Positions 7,753-15,903 are shown, counted from the first letter of the stretch. The stretch is 34,909 nucleotides of DNA from an uncultured Acidobacteriota bacterium (GCA_903847975.1 CAINFC010000071.1:1-34909), one strand, 5' to 3'. The notes: generated by a model from the sequence alone, not told the origin. Program-made: numbers and translations.

Positions 7753-8690
7753 CCTCCGACACAGATGACCCGGTCCGGCTTCCTGCCGGACAACCTGGAC
7801 GCCCGCTGATTCCCAAAGCGGAATACATTCAGCAGATCCATTCCGCCCTGGCCGGCAGGTACGGATATGCTTCGGCCAAAATGGGGTGCTCGGAAAAGCA
7901 GTGGCTCTATTACCCGATCCTGCTCTCCCAGAAAGTGGATGCCAGACGTCAGCGGGCCTATGAAGCCGCGCTCGCCTTTCACTTCGAGGTGCAATTGGGC
8001 CTTTTCCCGGCAAATCCCGAATTTTACGCGCGGTATCTGGAAGTCTATTCGGCCCGCCTTCGTGAACTCGATTGCCTGGGACTTTTCCTGGATACCCCCG
8101 AGCTCGAACGGGAGATTGTCCGGTATCATCGCGCCCCCGCCCGTTTGATTTATTACAAAAACCAGGAGCCGGACCGATCCTCGCCAGGTGATGAAAATAA
8201 CTGTTATTTGCCGCTTTTTGCGGGCAAACGTCTGCTGCTGGTTGCCTCCCATGCGCACTTTCTGCGCCAGAGAGCCAATGCCGAAATGTTCACCTGCGTT
8301 TGGGCCAAAACCGGCAAACCCTGGTTCCGGCCGGCCAGCGTCGATTCGGTCGAGTTCGCGTACGGGTATGACCCGAAAACCCGGCAAGACTATGGAAATG
8401 CGCTCCATTGGCTGGATTCCATCCAGCGGCAAATCGCCCGCAAGGACTTTGACATAGCCCTGATTGCGGCAGGCGGGCTGGGCATACCGCTGGCCGGATT
8501 TGTCAAAAGCCTGGGGCGCATGGGGCTCTCCCTGGGGGGGCATCTGCAAATCATTTTTGGTGTCTATGGCGCACGCTGGATCGTTCGGCAGAACTGGCAA
8601 ACACGCTACTTTAATGAGTATTGGACCAGGATTCCGCCCGAATATCGCCCCGGTGCCAATCCGTTGCCCGATGATGGAGCATACTGGTAA
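7749..8690 (+). CDS. GT-D fold (DUF1792-like) glycosyltransferase-like protein
   Basis: This 313-residue protein has a C-terminal block (about residues 234-285) reading FDIALIAAGGLGIPLAGF, then GLSLGGHLQIIFGVYGARW. It matches the pattern of GT-D fold proteins (DUF1792 type), where a glycine-rich strand and a GG-x-Q-x-x-FG motif mark the site. The end NEYWTRIPPEYRP fits the same family. GT-D enzymes transfer sugars onto glycoproteins in known cases (for example Streptococcus DUF1792). The N-terminal ~200 residues are less recognisable. The ATGA overlap with the upstream GT2 supports one operon. Assignment is from motif memory. Confidence 0.65.
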   Translation: MTSDTDDPVRLPAGQPGRPLIPKAEYIQQIHSALAGRYGYASAKMGCSEKQWLYYPILLSQKVDARRQRAYEAALAFHFEVQLGLFPANPEFYARYLEVYSARLRELDCLGLFLDTPELEREIVRYHRAPARLIYYKNQEPDRSSPGDENNCYLPLFAGKRLLLVASHAHFLRQRANAEMFTCVWAKTGKPWFRPASVDSVEFAYGYDPKTRQDYGNALHWLDSIQRQIARKDFDIALIAAGGLGIPLAGFVKSLGRMGLSLGGHLQIIFGVYGARWIVRQNWQTRYFNEYWTRIPPEYRPGANPLPDDGAYW

Positions 8691-8710
8691 CGGCGGGAAA
8701 GGAAACCGGC

Positions 8711-9397
8711 ATGGGAAAAAGATCAGTCAGTGTTGTGATACCGGTTTATAACGGCGAAACCTACCTGCCTTCTGCCCTGGAAAGCGTCCTGGGCCAGACC
8801 TGGGCGCCCGATGAAGTAATTGTGGTCGATGACGGATCGACGGATGGCACCCGGCAGGTGGTGGAAAGAACAGACGGGCCGGTAAAACTCATCCCCAAGC
8901 CCCATACGGGCGTGGGCGATACGCTGAACCGGGGCATTGCCGAAGTCACGGCCGAATACCTGGCATTTCTCGATGCGGATGACTTATGGGTGCCCGGCAA
9001 ACTCCAGGTACAGTGGGAAGCCCTGCAAAATTCAGGCACGGATATGGTTTTCGGACATATACGGCAATTTATCAGCCCGGAACTGGACAAGCACGAAATC
9101 ACAGGGCTGGAATGCCCGCCGGAACCTGTTCCCGGCTATTCGAGGGACACCCTGCTGGTGAAGCGAGAGACTTTTTTGCAGGTTGGCTGGTTTGCAACCC
9201 AATACACCACCGGCGAATTTATCGAGTGGTACGCGCGCGCCAAAGATATGGGCCTTCATTCGCTCATGCTTGCCGATGTTCTTGCCCACCGGCGCATTCA
9301 CAGAACGAATATGACCCGCCTGGCCGGCATGAACAGGAACGATTACACCCGGATTATCAGGGCCAGGCTCATGCGCCGACGGGAGAATTCTCCATAG
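8711..9397 (+). CDS. GT2-family glycosyltransferase
   Basis: This 228-residue GT-A enzyme has the N-terminal motif VSVVIPVYNGETYLPSALES, the VVDDGSTDGT motif, and DADDLW as the DxD-type site. There is no membrane domain. It begins 20 nt after the GT-D-like gene, with a GGGAAAGGAAA ribosome-binding region before ATG 8711. It resembles the GT2 at 7057-7752 in length and architecture. Acceptor and donor are unknown. Confidence 0.9.
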   Translation: MGKRSVSVVIPVYNGETYLPSALESVLGQTWAPDEVIVVDDGSTDGTRQVVERTDGPVKLIPKPHTGVGDTLNRGIAEVTAEYLAFLDADDLWVPGKLQVQWEALQNSGTDMVFGHIRQFISPELDKHEITGLECPPEPVPGYSRDTLLVKRETFLQVGWFATQYTTGEFIEWYARAKDMGLHSLMLADVLAHRRIHRTNMTRLAGMNRNDYTRIIRARLMRRRENSP

Positions 9398-9403
9398 TCA
9401 CCC

Positions 9404-9583
9404 ATGAAAAAACAAAACGGGCGATTCTATCCTGGATTGTATCAAGGTCCCCGGCGGGAATTATTCCCGGCGCTCGGCACCTCTGTATTGGGCTCATTGC
9501 CGATCACCCCTCGGGCTTTACTGCTTCGCGTGACCCTTTACGGCGCCCTGCCCACGCAGGGTTATTTCCGCGGAAGGAAATAG
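9404..9583 (+). CDS. Possible small basic ORF (59 aa) upstream of the radical SAM fusion
   Basis: An ATG at 9404 opens a 59-codon frame ending TAG 9581-9583, six nt before the GT2–radical SAM gene. The peptide begins MKKQNGRFYPGLYQGPRREL and ends GYFRGRK. It is rich in Gly, Pro, Tyr and Arg and has no Cys. Its position beside a radical SAM/SPASM enzyme in a cluster with a PqqD protein makes it a candidate substrate peptide. Against this, the ribosome-binding site is weak (only CGGGAG about 20 nt upstream) and there is no known homologue in view. The same bases hold several palindromes: CGGGAAT/ATTCCCG at 9455-9461/9463-9469, CCCTG/CAGGG near 9546-9561, and TTCCGCGGAA at about 9566-9575. The stretch may instead be a structured intercistronic element. 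Confidence 0.3.
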   Translation: MKKQNGRFYPGLYQGPRRELFPALGTSVLGSLPITPRALLLRVTLYGALPTQGYFRGRK

Positions 9584-9588
9584 GACTT

Positions 9589-11487
9589 ATGGGTGCACTT
9601 CCCCCCAAGCCTCTGATCTCTATTATTTTGCTCTCCCTCCTGCGCCAGAAGGAAACCGCGCGTTGCATCGACAGCATTTTTGCCAATACCGATTATCCTT
9701 TTGAGATTGTTGTCGTGGATATGGGACTGTCGGCTGAGATAGTCAAATGGCTCAATCGGCTTGCCGCGGAAAAATCAAATGTCCAGGTGGTGTGGAACTT
9801 CGAAAATGTCGGCACCACACGGGGGCGGAACCAGGGCCTCCGGCGGGCGGGCGGCGAATGGATCGTCTTCCTGGATAACGATGCCGAAGTGACCGCGGGC
9901 TGGCTGTCCCCGCTCCTGGCGGTGGCGGAATCCTGCCCTGAAATCGCCGCTTGCGGCTCGAAAGTGGTCAGCCCGTCGGGAAAGGTGATGAACTGCGCCG
10001 GGTTTGTGAAAGCGCAGTTCGAGGATGAAAGGTTAACGGAGATCGGAGTGGAGTTTCGGATCGATTACCGCGCCGAAGACCCGGAAGTGAACCGGCTTTG
10101 CGAAGTTCCGTGGTATCCGGCCACCTGCCTGCTGGTAAAAAGAATGGCGCTGGATGCGGCGGGCGGCTTTGACGAGGCCTTTTTCCTGTGCGAGGAAGAT
10201 AAGGACCTGTCGCTGCGGCTGCGCCGCGGAGGCGGGAAAATCTTCTACGTTCCGGAATCGGTTGTCATTCACCACCACAACCCCTCCGCAGGGGATTATT
10301 CCCGTATCCGCAACCACATCCCGGTTCTCCTGAAAGATATCAAAACCTTCCAGAAAAAGTGGAACGGCAAAGTCTTTATCCGCCACTCCCGCTCCTACCT
10401 GCACCGCAAAGGCATGTCCGACCCGGAAATTGACCGTATAAAAAAGCTCAGCCTGTTTAATGAGGTGGTCGAAGAAGAGCTGAAAATGAACCAGTTGATT
10501 CTGACTGTTACGAACAGCTGCAACCACGCCTGCGGATTTTGCTATTATCATGAAAATCTCAACCTGGCGAACAGGGAACTGACCCCGGAGGAGTATCAGA
10601 AAATCTCGGCCGGCATCGGCAGGCTCAAAATTCTCTGGATCGCGGGCGGGGAGCCATTCCTGCACAAAGACCTGGCGGAAATTTGCCGAATTTTTGTCGC
10701 CGGCAGCCAGGTGGAGCATATTTTTATTCCGACCAACGGCTCCCTGCCCGGGCGAATTTCCGAAACCGCCGCGCAAATCCTTGCGCAGAATCCCGATGTG
10801 CGGCTGACCCTGATGTTCTCGCTGGAGGGCCCGCAGGAACTCCACGATGCAATTCATCGCCGCCCCGGGGCGTTTGCGCTGGTGAAAGAATCCATCAAGG
10901 CGGTGAATTTTCTGCGAGTCAGGCTCTTCAAAAAAAGACGCTCTTTCGATATCCTGCTCAACAGCGTGGTCCACAGCCAGAATTTTCACCGGATCCCCGA
11001 CCTGCTGGCCTATGCCCGGTCAAACCTTATGATCGATGCTCACGGCCTTACTCCCATGCGCGGGCAGGGGTACGACCCGGCCTGCCAACCGCCATCCGGG
11101 GCGGAAATGACGGCCCTGTACCGGCAGGCAAAGCCATACTTTGCGTTTTACGCAAAAAAAGCCCGGTGGGGCGCAGAGCGCACCAGCGCCTACCTGTCCT
11201 GGATGAGCCGGCGATACGCCATTTGGAGCGATGTGCTCGATGGGAGCGGACTGCCCTTGGCATGCAGTGCGGGGACACAAATCGGCGTGCTCGAACCGGA
11301 TGGCGGAATCCGCATCTGCGAGCAGAAACCGGTGGTCGCCAATGTCCGCGATTTTGGCTATGATTTCCCAAAAGCCTGGTTCTCTGCGAGCGTCGACCAA
11401 AACCGGCTGACGGTAAAAGGATGCAGCTGCACCCACGCATGTTTTATCGGCGCCGGCGACCATCTCCGCGAGGCGCATCGGGGTTAA
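9589..11487 (+). CDS. GT2 glycosyltransferase–radical SAM/SPASM fusion protein
   Basis: This is a single 632-residue protein with two enzymes. Residues ~8-270 are a GT2 domain: ISIILLSLLRQ start, the VFLDNDAEV motif (Asp96, Asp98), FDEAFFLCEEDKDLSLRLRR. Residues ~305-510 are a radical SAM core with Cys311, Cys315 and Cys318 (CNHACGFC, CX3CX2C) and an AGGEPFLHKDL motif. Cys559, Cys577, Cys612, Cys614 and Cys618 form a SPASM-like C-terminal set for auxiliary Fe-S binding. The start ATG 9589 follows GGAAGG at about 9571. An in-frame open stretch extends left to 8986, but it overlaps the preceding GT2 gene and lacks homology. Radical SAM/SPASM enzymes usually modify peptides or sugars. The target here is unknown. 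Confidence 0.85.
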   Translation: MGALPPKPLISIILLSLLRQKETARCIDSIFANTDYPFEIVVVDMGLSAEIVKWLNRLAAEKSNVQVVWNFENVGTTRGRNQGLRRAGGEWIVFLDNDAEVTAGWLSPLLAVAESCPEIAACGSKVVSPSGKVMNCAGFVKAQFEDERLTEIGVEFRIDYRAEDPEVNRLCEVPWYPATCLLVKRMALDAAGGFDEAFFLCEEDKDLSLRLRRGGGKIFYVPESVVIHHHNPSAGDYSRIRNHIPVLLKDIKTFQKKWNGKVFIRHSRSYLHRKGMSDPEIDRIKKLSLFNEVVEEELKMNQLILTVTNSCNHACGFCYYHENLNLANRELTPEEYQKISAGIGRLKILWIAGGEPFLHKDLAEICRIFVAGSQVEHIFIPTNGSLPGRISETAAQILAQNPDVRLTLMFSLEGPQELHDAIHRRPGAFALVKESIKAVNFLRVRLFKKRRSFDILLNSVVHSQNFHRIPDLLAYARSNLMIDAHGLTPMRGQGYDPACQPPSGAEMTALYRQAKPYFAFYAKKARWGAERTSAYLSWMSRRYAIWSDVLDGSGLPLACSAGTQIGVLEPDGGIRICEQKPVVANVRDFGYDFPKAWFSASVDQNRLTVKGCSCTHACFIGAGDHLREAHRG

Positions 11488-11489
11488 GC

Positions 11490-12452
11490 ATGCGGTTCTC
11501 CGATTGGCTTTCTCCGGAACATCGATTCTTGCTGCGGGCCTGTTTTGCCCCGGGCTCGGATGGACAGCGGGCATGGGAAGAGTGGTCGGCGCGAGTGGCA
11601 TTTGAGGATGTGGATTTCGCATCCCGGGGTTTGCTGCCTTTGTTGTATGACCGCCTCTCCCGGCAGGGAATCCCAAGCCCCTGTCTGGCTCATTACAAGG
11701 GCGTGTATAAGCATTACTGGTCCGCCGGGCTGCTGCGGATCCAGGATGCCCGCCAGGCTCTCCATGTCCTGCAAAATGCGGAAATCAAGCTTGCGCTGTT
11801 CCGGGATCTTGGCCTGGTACTTGGATGCGGTCTGAGCCACGCCCTTCGCCCTCTCCATGAAATCGACCTGCTGGTTCGCGCCGACGATTTCCCGCGTGCC
11901 GCAGAAATCCTTTGCGATCAGACAGGCTGGCAGCCCGCCAACCGGCGCGGCCGTTCGCAGCTCCGGAGGTTTGCGCGGCCCGGCGGGCGCATCCTGAACC
12001 TGCACCGGCGCGTCCTGCCCTGGAGAATTGCCCCGCCGGAGCAGCTTGTCCGTTTTTGCTCCGCATGTCTTGCGAATCCGTTGCCTGCGGCTTTGAATGA
12101 CCGGACGGTGCCGGTAATACCCGCTGCGGCCCAGCTTATGGAGGTCTGTGCCGCGGCGATCTGCGATCGGGGCACCGCTCTGCGCCGGCTGGCGGATGCA
12201 GCCCTGCTGGTGGAACATGCCAGCATCCAATGGGACTTTCTGGTTGAACAATCACAGCGATTGCGCATTACCTTGCCGCTGGTCCAATGCCTGCACTATC
12301 TCTCCTCGGAACTTGACCTTCGAATCCCCGAACAGGCTTTTCGAGCCCTGGACCGCACCCCCGTTCCGGCCGTCGAACGATTCTATTGCTGGCTAAGGAC
12401 GAAACTGCGTTCGCTCCGTCACGGAGGTCTTCGATCCGTTATCCCTTCTTGA
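11490..12452 (+). CDS. PF14907-type nucleotidyltransferase family protein
   Basis: This 320-residue protein has the core of the uncharacterised nucleotidyltransferase family seen with PqqD and HprK-like genes. A helix with LRIQDARQALHVLQ is followed by the strand IKLALFRDLGL. The HEIDLLVRADDFPRAAEIL block carries the acidic nucleotide/metal motif (Asp in IDLLV). The usual Lys-Gly before the helix reads LFRDLG, a deviation from the common LKG. The start is ATG 11490, two nt after the stop of the fusion gene. With the PqqD and kinase genes it completes the HPr-rel-A-like trio, though it sits 8 kb away from them. It may nucleotidylate a substrate of the system. That is inference. Confidence 0.7.
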   Translation: MRFSDWLSPEHRFLLRACFAPGSDGQRAWEEWSARVAFEDVDFASRGLLPLLYDRLSRQGIPSPCLAHYKGVYKHYWSAGLLRIQDARQALHVLQNAEIKLALFRDLGLVLGCGLSHALRPLHEIDLLVRADDFPRAAEILCDQTGWQPANRRGRSQLRRFARPGGRILNLHRRVLPWRIAPPEQLVRFCSACLANPLPAALNDRTVPVIPAAAQLMEVCAAAICDRGTALRRLADAALLVEHASIQWDFLVEQSQRLRITLPLVQCLHYLSSELDLRIPEQAFRALDRTPVPAVERFYCWLRTKLRSLRHGGLRSVIPS

Positions 12453-12478
12453 CAACCCCTCCTCTTCCCGCCTAGAAT
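12449..12478 (+). promoter_or_regulatory. Near-consensus promoter giving a leaderless HEPN/MNT mRNA
   Basis: A perfect TTGACA at 12449-12454 and TAGAAT at 12473-12478 are separated by 18 nt. The -35 box overlaps the stop codon of the upstream gene. The next ATG lies at 12485, 6 nt after the -10 box, where transcription should start. No Shine-Dalgarno is present. The operon is therefore predicted to be leaderless and independent of the upstream cluster. Confidence 0.7.
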
Positions 12479-12484
12479 CAGCGC

Positions 12485-12919
12485 ATGGAAGAACACAACC
12501 AGGGCCCCCCCCTGAACACGGAACATCTGGATCGCTGCCTGATGACCCTGCAGCGGTCGCTGGAACATCTGCAGGAATGCAGCGCGTCCACCATCGAATA
12601 TGAAGTGTTCCGAAACGCTACGGTCAAGGGCTTTGAGCTTTCCCTGGAAATTGCCGGGAAGCTGCTGCGGAAGGCGCTGAAACCCTATTTCGCTTCGCCC
12701 AAAGCGGTACACGCATTGAACTTCAAGGACCTGTTTCGATATGGCGCCCGGCATGGAATCCTGGAGGTCCAGGAAGCAGAAAGATGGCTGGCCTACCGGG
12801 ACAACCGAAACGACACGGCCCACGATTACGGAGCCGGCTTTGCAGAGGAGACGCTCCTCCTGCTCCCTCGATTTATCGATGATGCCCGCGGGCTGATCCG
12901 CAAAATAAGCCGTGCCTGA
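12485..12919 (+). CDS. hepT: HEPN-family toxin / nucleotidyltransferase substrate-binding protein
   Basis: This 144-residue helical protein belongs to the HI0074/HepT-like HEPN group. The RX4HXY motif is RNDTAHDY, with Arg108, His113 and Tyr115. In characterised HepT/MntA pairs the HEPN protein is an RNase toxin and this tyrosine is AMPylated by the partner. The downstream MNT gene overlaps it by 8 nt. The start is ATG 12485, apparently at the 5' end of the transcript. Similar pairs were earlier annotated only as substrate-binding proteins, so toxicity is inferred from the motif and pairing. Confidence 0.8.
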   Translation: MEEHNQGPPLNTEHLDRCLMTLQRSLEHLQECSASTIEYEVFRNATVKGFELSLEIAGKLLRKALKPYFASPKAVHALNFKDLFRYGARHGILEVQEAERWLAYRDNRNDTAHDYGAGFAEETLLLLPRFIDDARGLIRKISRA

Positions 12920-13241
12920 CCGGATTTATATCCCCGGGGAATACCTCGAACGGCTGATTCCCCTGCTGGACCGGTATGCACCCCATGCCGAGGTTTGGGC
13001 CTTCGGCAGCCGCGTTAGCGGAAAGGAGCTGGACTGCAGCGATCTGGATCTGGTTCTGCGCTGCCCGGAAAATCCCGACCGCCCGCAGCAAAATCTGGCC
13101 GGGCTCCGGGAAGCCATTGCGGAGAGCCGCATTCCGATCCTGGTCGATGTCCTGGACTGGGCGAGAATTCCTCCCCGCTTCCGCGAGGAAATCGGCAGAG
13201 CGCACGCCGTCGTCCGGGGGCCGCTTCCGGCAGCGGATTAG
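12912..13241 (+). CDS. mntA: MNT-type minimal nucleotidyltransferase antitoxin
   Basis: This 109-residue protein carries the exact GSX10DXD signature of MntA-type enzymes: Gly32-Ser33, Asp44 and Asp46 in GSRVSGKELDCSDLD. In studied pairs it adds AMP to the HEPN toxin's tyrosine and so neutralises it. The start is GTG 12912, inside the upstream gene's 3' end (8 nt overlap). The TAG stop (13239-13241) interlocks with the TAA stop of the convergent ymdB gene (13238-13240 on the other strand). Confidence 0.8.
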   Translation: MPDRIYIPGEYLERLIPLLDRYAPHAEVWAFGSRVSGKELDCSDLDLVLRCPENPDRPQQNLAGLREAIAESRIPILVDVLDWARIPPRFREEIGRAHAVVRGPLPAAD

Positions 13242-14041
13242 GCGCTCATTTCCGGATGCCAGGAGTCGGGCAGCGAGAGCCGGCGAATGCTCCGGGCCCG
13301 ACCGGTTTCCTCCTCCACCTCCACCAGGGCGCCATGCAGGCGGACATCTTTTTCGGCCGTGGCGTATTTCCGGGGAACCTGAAGGAGAAAGCGCTGCAGG
13401 GAGCTGTCGAATTCCACCCCGATGATCGAATCGTGCGGGCCGGTCATGCCGGCGTCGGTCAGAAAGGCGGTCTTTTGCGGGAGGATCTGCTCATCGGCCG
13501 TCTGCACGTGGGTATGGGTGCCGATGACCGCACTGACCCGTCCATCCAGGTAGCGCCCCAGGCAGATCTTTTCGCTGGTGGCTTCGGCATGGAAGTCGAT
13601 CAGAACCACCCGGGCTTTTCCCTGAACTTCCTGGAGCAGGGCATCTGCGGCGCGGAAGGGGCAATCGATGGGCGGCAGGAAGACGCGGCCCTGCAGGTTG
13701 ATGACCACAACCGGGATTCCGCGGACGGTCTGCCCGACGCACATGCCTTTTCCCGGAGCACCGGGCGGATAGTTGGCCGGGCGCAGCAGCTGCGGGCAGC
13801 CCTGGAGATGATCGAAAATCTCTTTTTTATCCCAGATATGATTGCCGGAAGTCATCACATCGACCCCGGCTTCCAGCATTTCCTTGGCTACCGGCGGCGT
13901 GAGGCCGAATCCTCCCGCGGCGTTTTCCACGTTGGCCACCGTGAATTCCACGTCGAAGGCTTTTTGCAGGCGGGGAAGAAGGTGCTGGACGATCCTGCGG
14001 CCCGGCTTGCCGATGATGTCGCCGATAAAAAGCAGGTTCAT
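13238..14041 (-). CDS. ymdB: YmdB-family metallophosphoesterase
   Basis: This 267-residue protein matches the TIGR00282 family, a 2',3'-cyclic nucleotide phosphodiesterase in Bacillus. Metal-binding motifs are visible in order: FIGDIIGKPGR, NVENAAGG, SGNHIWD, IDFHAEATSEK and GTHTHVQTAD. The start ATG 14041 (MNLLFIGD) is preferred over a TTG six codons upstream, since the family starts just before the first metal ligand. It follows rny after 36 nt, the same order as in Bacillus and many other bacteria, suggesting linked RNA metabolism. It is the last gene of the housekeeping operon. Confidence 0.95.
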   Translation of the reverse strand: MNLLFIGDIIGKPGRRIVQHLLPRLQKAFDVEFTVANVENAAGGFGLTPPVAKEMLEAGVDVMTSGNHIWDKKEIFDHLQGCPQLLRPANYPPGAPGKGMCVGQTVRGIPVVVINLQGRVFLPPIDCPFRAADALLQEVQGKARVVLIDFHAEATSEKICLGRYLDGRVSAVIGTHTHVQTADEQILPQKTAFLTDAGMTGPHDSIIGVEFDSSLQRFLLQVPRKYATAEKDVRLHGALVEVEEETGRARSIRRLSLPDSWHPEMSA

Positions 14042-14077
14042 GGCCGGGGCCGCCGGCAATCCGCGGGGTGCGGCTGC

Positions 14078-15643
14078 CTACCGGGCATACTCCACCACAC
14101 GGGTTTCGCGGATCACGGTCACCTTGATCTGCCCGGGGTATTGCAGCTCCGCCTCGATCCGCCGCCCCAGATCCTTGGCCAGCCAGTAGGATTTCTCATC
14201 ATCGACCACGTCGCTTTCCACAATCACCCGTATCTCCCGGCCCGCCTGAAGGGCATAGGCTTTGGCCACGCCGGTAAAGGAAGTGGCGATCGACTCCAGC
14301 TTCTCCAGACGCTTCACGTAAGACTCCAGGATTTCGCGCCGTGCGCCCGGCCGGGATGCGGAAATGGCGTCGGCCACCTGCACCAGCACGGCCTCGACGG
14401 ACTTGAAGTCCACATCAAAATGGTGGGCTTCCATGGCATGAATGACTTCCGGGGATTCCTTGTATTTCCGGGCAACCTGGATCCCCAGCTCGGTATGGGT
14501 GCCGTCCATTTCCCGATCGATGGCCTTGCCGATGTCGTGAATCAGCCCGGCCCGTCGGGCCACTTCCATGTTGGCCCCGATCTGGGAGGCGATCAGGCCG
14601 GAAAGGACCGCGACCTCCTTGCTGTGCTGCAGGACGTTCTGGCCATAGCTGGTGCGGAACTTCAGCTTCCCCAGCAGGTAGAGAATTTCGGGGTGCAGGT
14701 CGTGAATGCCGAGCTCGAAGGAGGTCTGCTCCCCGAACTCGCGCAGCCGGCCTTCCATTTCCGCCTGTAGCTTGGCCACCACCTCCTCGATGCGCGCCGG
14801 GTGGATGCGTCCGTCGTCGATCAGCTTCTCGATGGCCATCCGGGCGATTTCCCGCCGCAGGGGGTCGAAGCCGGAAAGAATCACCGCTTCGGGGGTATCG
14901 TCGATGATCAGGTCCACCCCGGTGGCCATCTCCAGGGCCCGGATGTTGCGCCCTTCGCGGCCGATAATCCTGCCCTTCATCTCCTCGCTGGGCAGATCGA
15001 TGACCGTGACGCACGATTCGGTGACGTGCTCCACCGCGGAGCGCTGCATGGCCAGGGCCAGGATCTGCCGGGCCTGGTTCTGGCACTGCTCGCGCATCTC
15101 CTCCTCGATCCGCCTCATCTGGGAGGTCACTCCGTGGCGGACATCGTTTTCCAGGGCTTTGAGGAGCATCTTGCGGGCTTCCTCGGTGGACATCCGCGCC
15201 GCCTGCTCGATACGCCGCTGCTCCTCCCGGATCATTTCCTGGTACTTCTGCTCGCTGAGCTTCAGCAGGTTCTCCCTTTTTTCCATCTGGTGCTCGCGGT
15301 GTTCCAGGGAGCGCTCGCGCTGATCCAGGCTGTGCTCCCGGTTGCGGAGGCTGTCTTCCTTCTGCACCAGGCGGCGCTCGGCTTCGGTCTGCTGCTTGCG
15401 CATCTCCAGCGACAGCTTTTCCGCATCCTCGATCACCCGCTGCCTTTCCTCCTTGGCCTCGAGGATCTGCTCCTTCAGCAGGCGCTGGGCTTCGGCTTTG
15501 GCCTGCTCGACCATGGTGGCGGCTTCGATCTGGGCTTTCTGCTCCAGGGCACGCAGCACGGACTGGCGCAGATAAAACCACAGGGCCAGCGCACCCAGAA
15601 AGACAAACAGGAAGAGGAACAGAAACGTAAGGTTGAGCTCCAT
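14078..15643 (-). CDS. rny: Ribonuclease Y
   Basis: This 521-residue protein has full RNase Y architecture. An N-terminal membrane anchor ([19 protein letters not shown]) is followed by a long charged coiled coil (about residues 30-200), a KH domain with [15 protein letters not shown], and an HD domain with [12 protein letters not shown]. It is a membrane-bound endoribonuclease that initiates mRNA decay. The start is ATG 15643. The upstream region lacks a strong Shine-Dalgarno sequence. The 6S RNA lies about 70 nt upstream on the same strand, so some transcripts may read through from it. Confidence 0.97.
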   Translation of the reverse strand: MELNLTFLFLFLFVFLGALALWFYLRQSVLRALEQKAQIEAATMVEQAKAEAQRLLKEQILEAKEERQRVIEDAEKLSLEMRKQQTEAERRLVQKEDSLRNREHSLDQRERSLEHREHQMEKRENLLKLSEQKYQEMIREEQRRIEQAARMSTEEARKMLLKALENDVRHGVTSQMRRIEEEMREQCQNQARQILALAMQRSAVEHVTESCVTVIDLPSEEMKGRIIGREGRNIRALEMATGVDLIIDDTPEAVILSGFDPLRREIARMAIEKLIDDGRIHPARIEEVVAKLQAEMEGRLREFGEQTSFELGIHDLHPEILYLLGKLKFRTSYGQNVLQHSKEVAVLSGLIASQIGANMEVARRAGLIHDIGKAIDREMDGTHTELGIQVARKYKESPEVIHAMEAHHFDVDFKSVEAVLVQVADAISASRPGARREILESYVKRLEKLESIATSFTGVAKAYALQAGREIRVIVESDVVDDEKSYWLAKDLGRRIEAELQYPGQIKVTVIRETRVVEYAR

Positions 15644-15713
15644 GGCTTTTTTTGCGTCAGAGGGAATCAGCGGTTCGGCATATGGGCATCATAAAGAACT
15701 GTCTGAATAAATA

Positions 15714-15898
15714 ATCCCCCGCTTTGCCGTGTGGCAGTGCCTATTTGAACCTGGAACCCAGGGGGGTGCTCTGCTTCCACTTTAGGCTTTCCTTGCCCCG
15801 CGGGGAAGGACCTGCACACCATGGATAGATCAAGCTCCCAAAATCAAATAGTTATTGGCTCAAATGAGTAAGTGCCATCACCTGCATCGCAGGGGCAA
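15714..15898 (-). ncRNA. ssrS: 6S RNA (ssrS)
   Basis: The minus-strand transcript of about 185 nt, the usual 6S length, lies directly downstream of zapA as in many proteobacteria. Its ends can pair as a closing stem: CCCCTGC at the 5' end with GCGGGGG at the 3' end (15716-15722). Internal landmarks match E. coli 6S RNA in order: TGAGCC near the 5' half, GGTCC, AAGCCTAAA, then a GGGTTC/AGGTTCAAA region and GCACTGCCACACGGCA. 6S RNA sequesters housekeeping RNA polymerase. Exact ends are estimates. Confidence 0.85.
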
Positions 15899-15903
15899 TC
15901 TAT

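Noticed and set aside
8986-9588. Extending the GT2–radical SAM frame left to 8986
   Set aside because: It is an open frame only. It overlaps the preceding GT2 gene in another frame and shows no homology before MGALPPKPLISII at 9589.
1965-12452. Lasso peptide cluster
   Set aside because: PqqD, HprK-like kinase and PF14907 are present, but no asparagine synthase-like cyclase, transglutaminase-like protease or ABC exporter is found.
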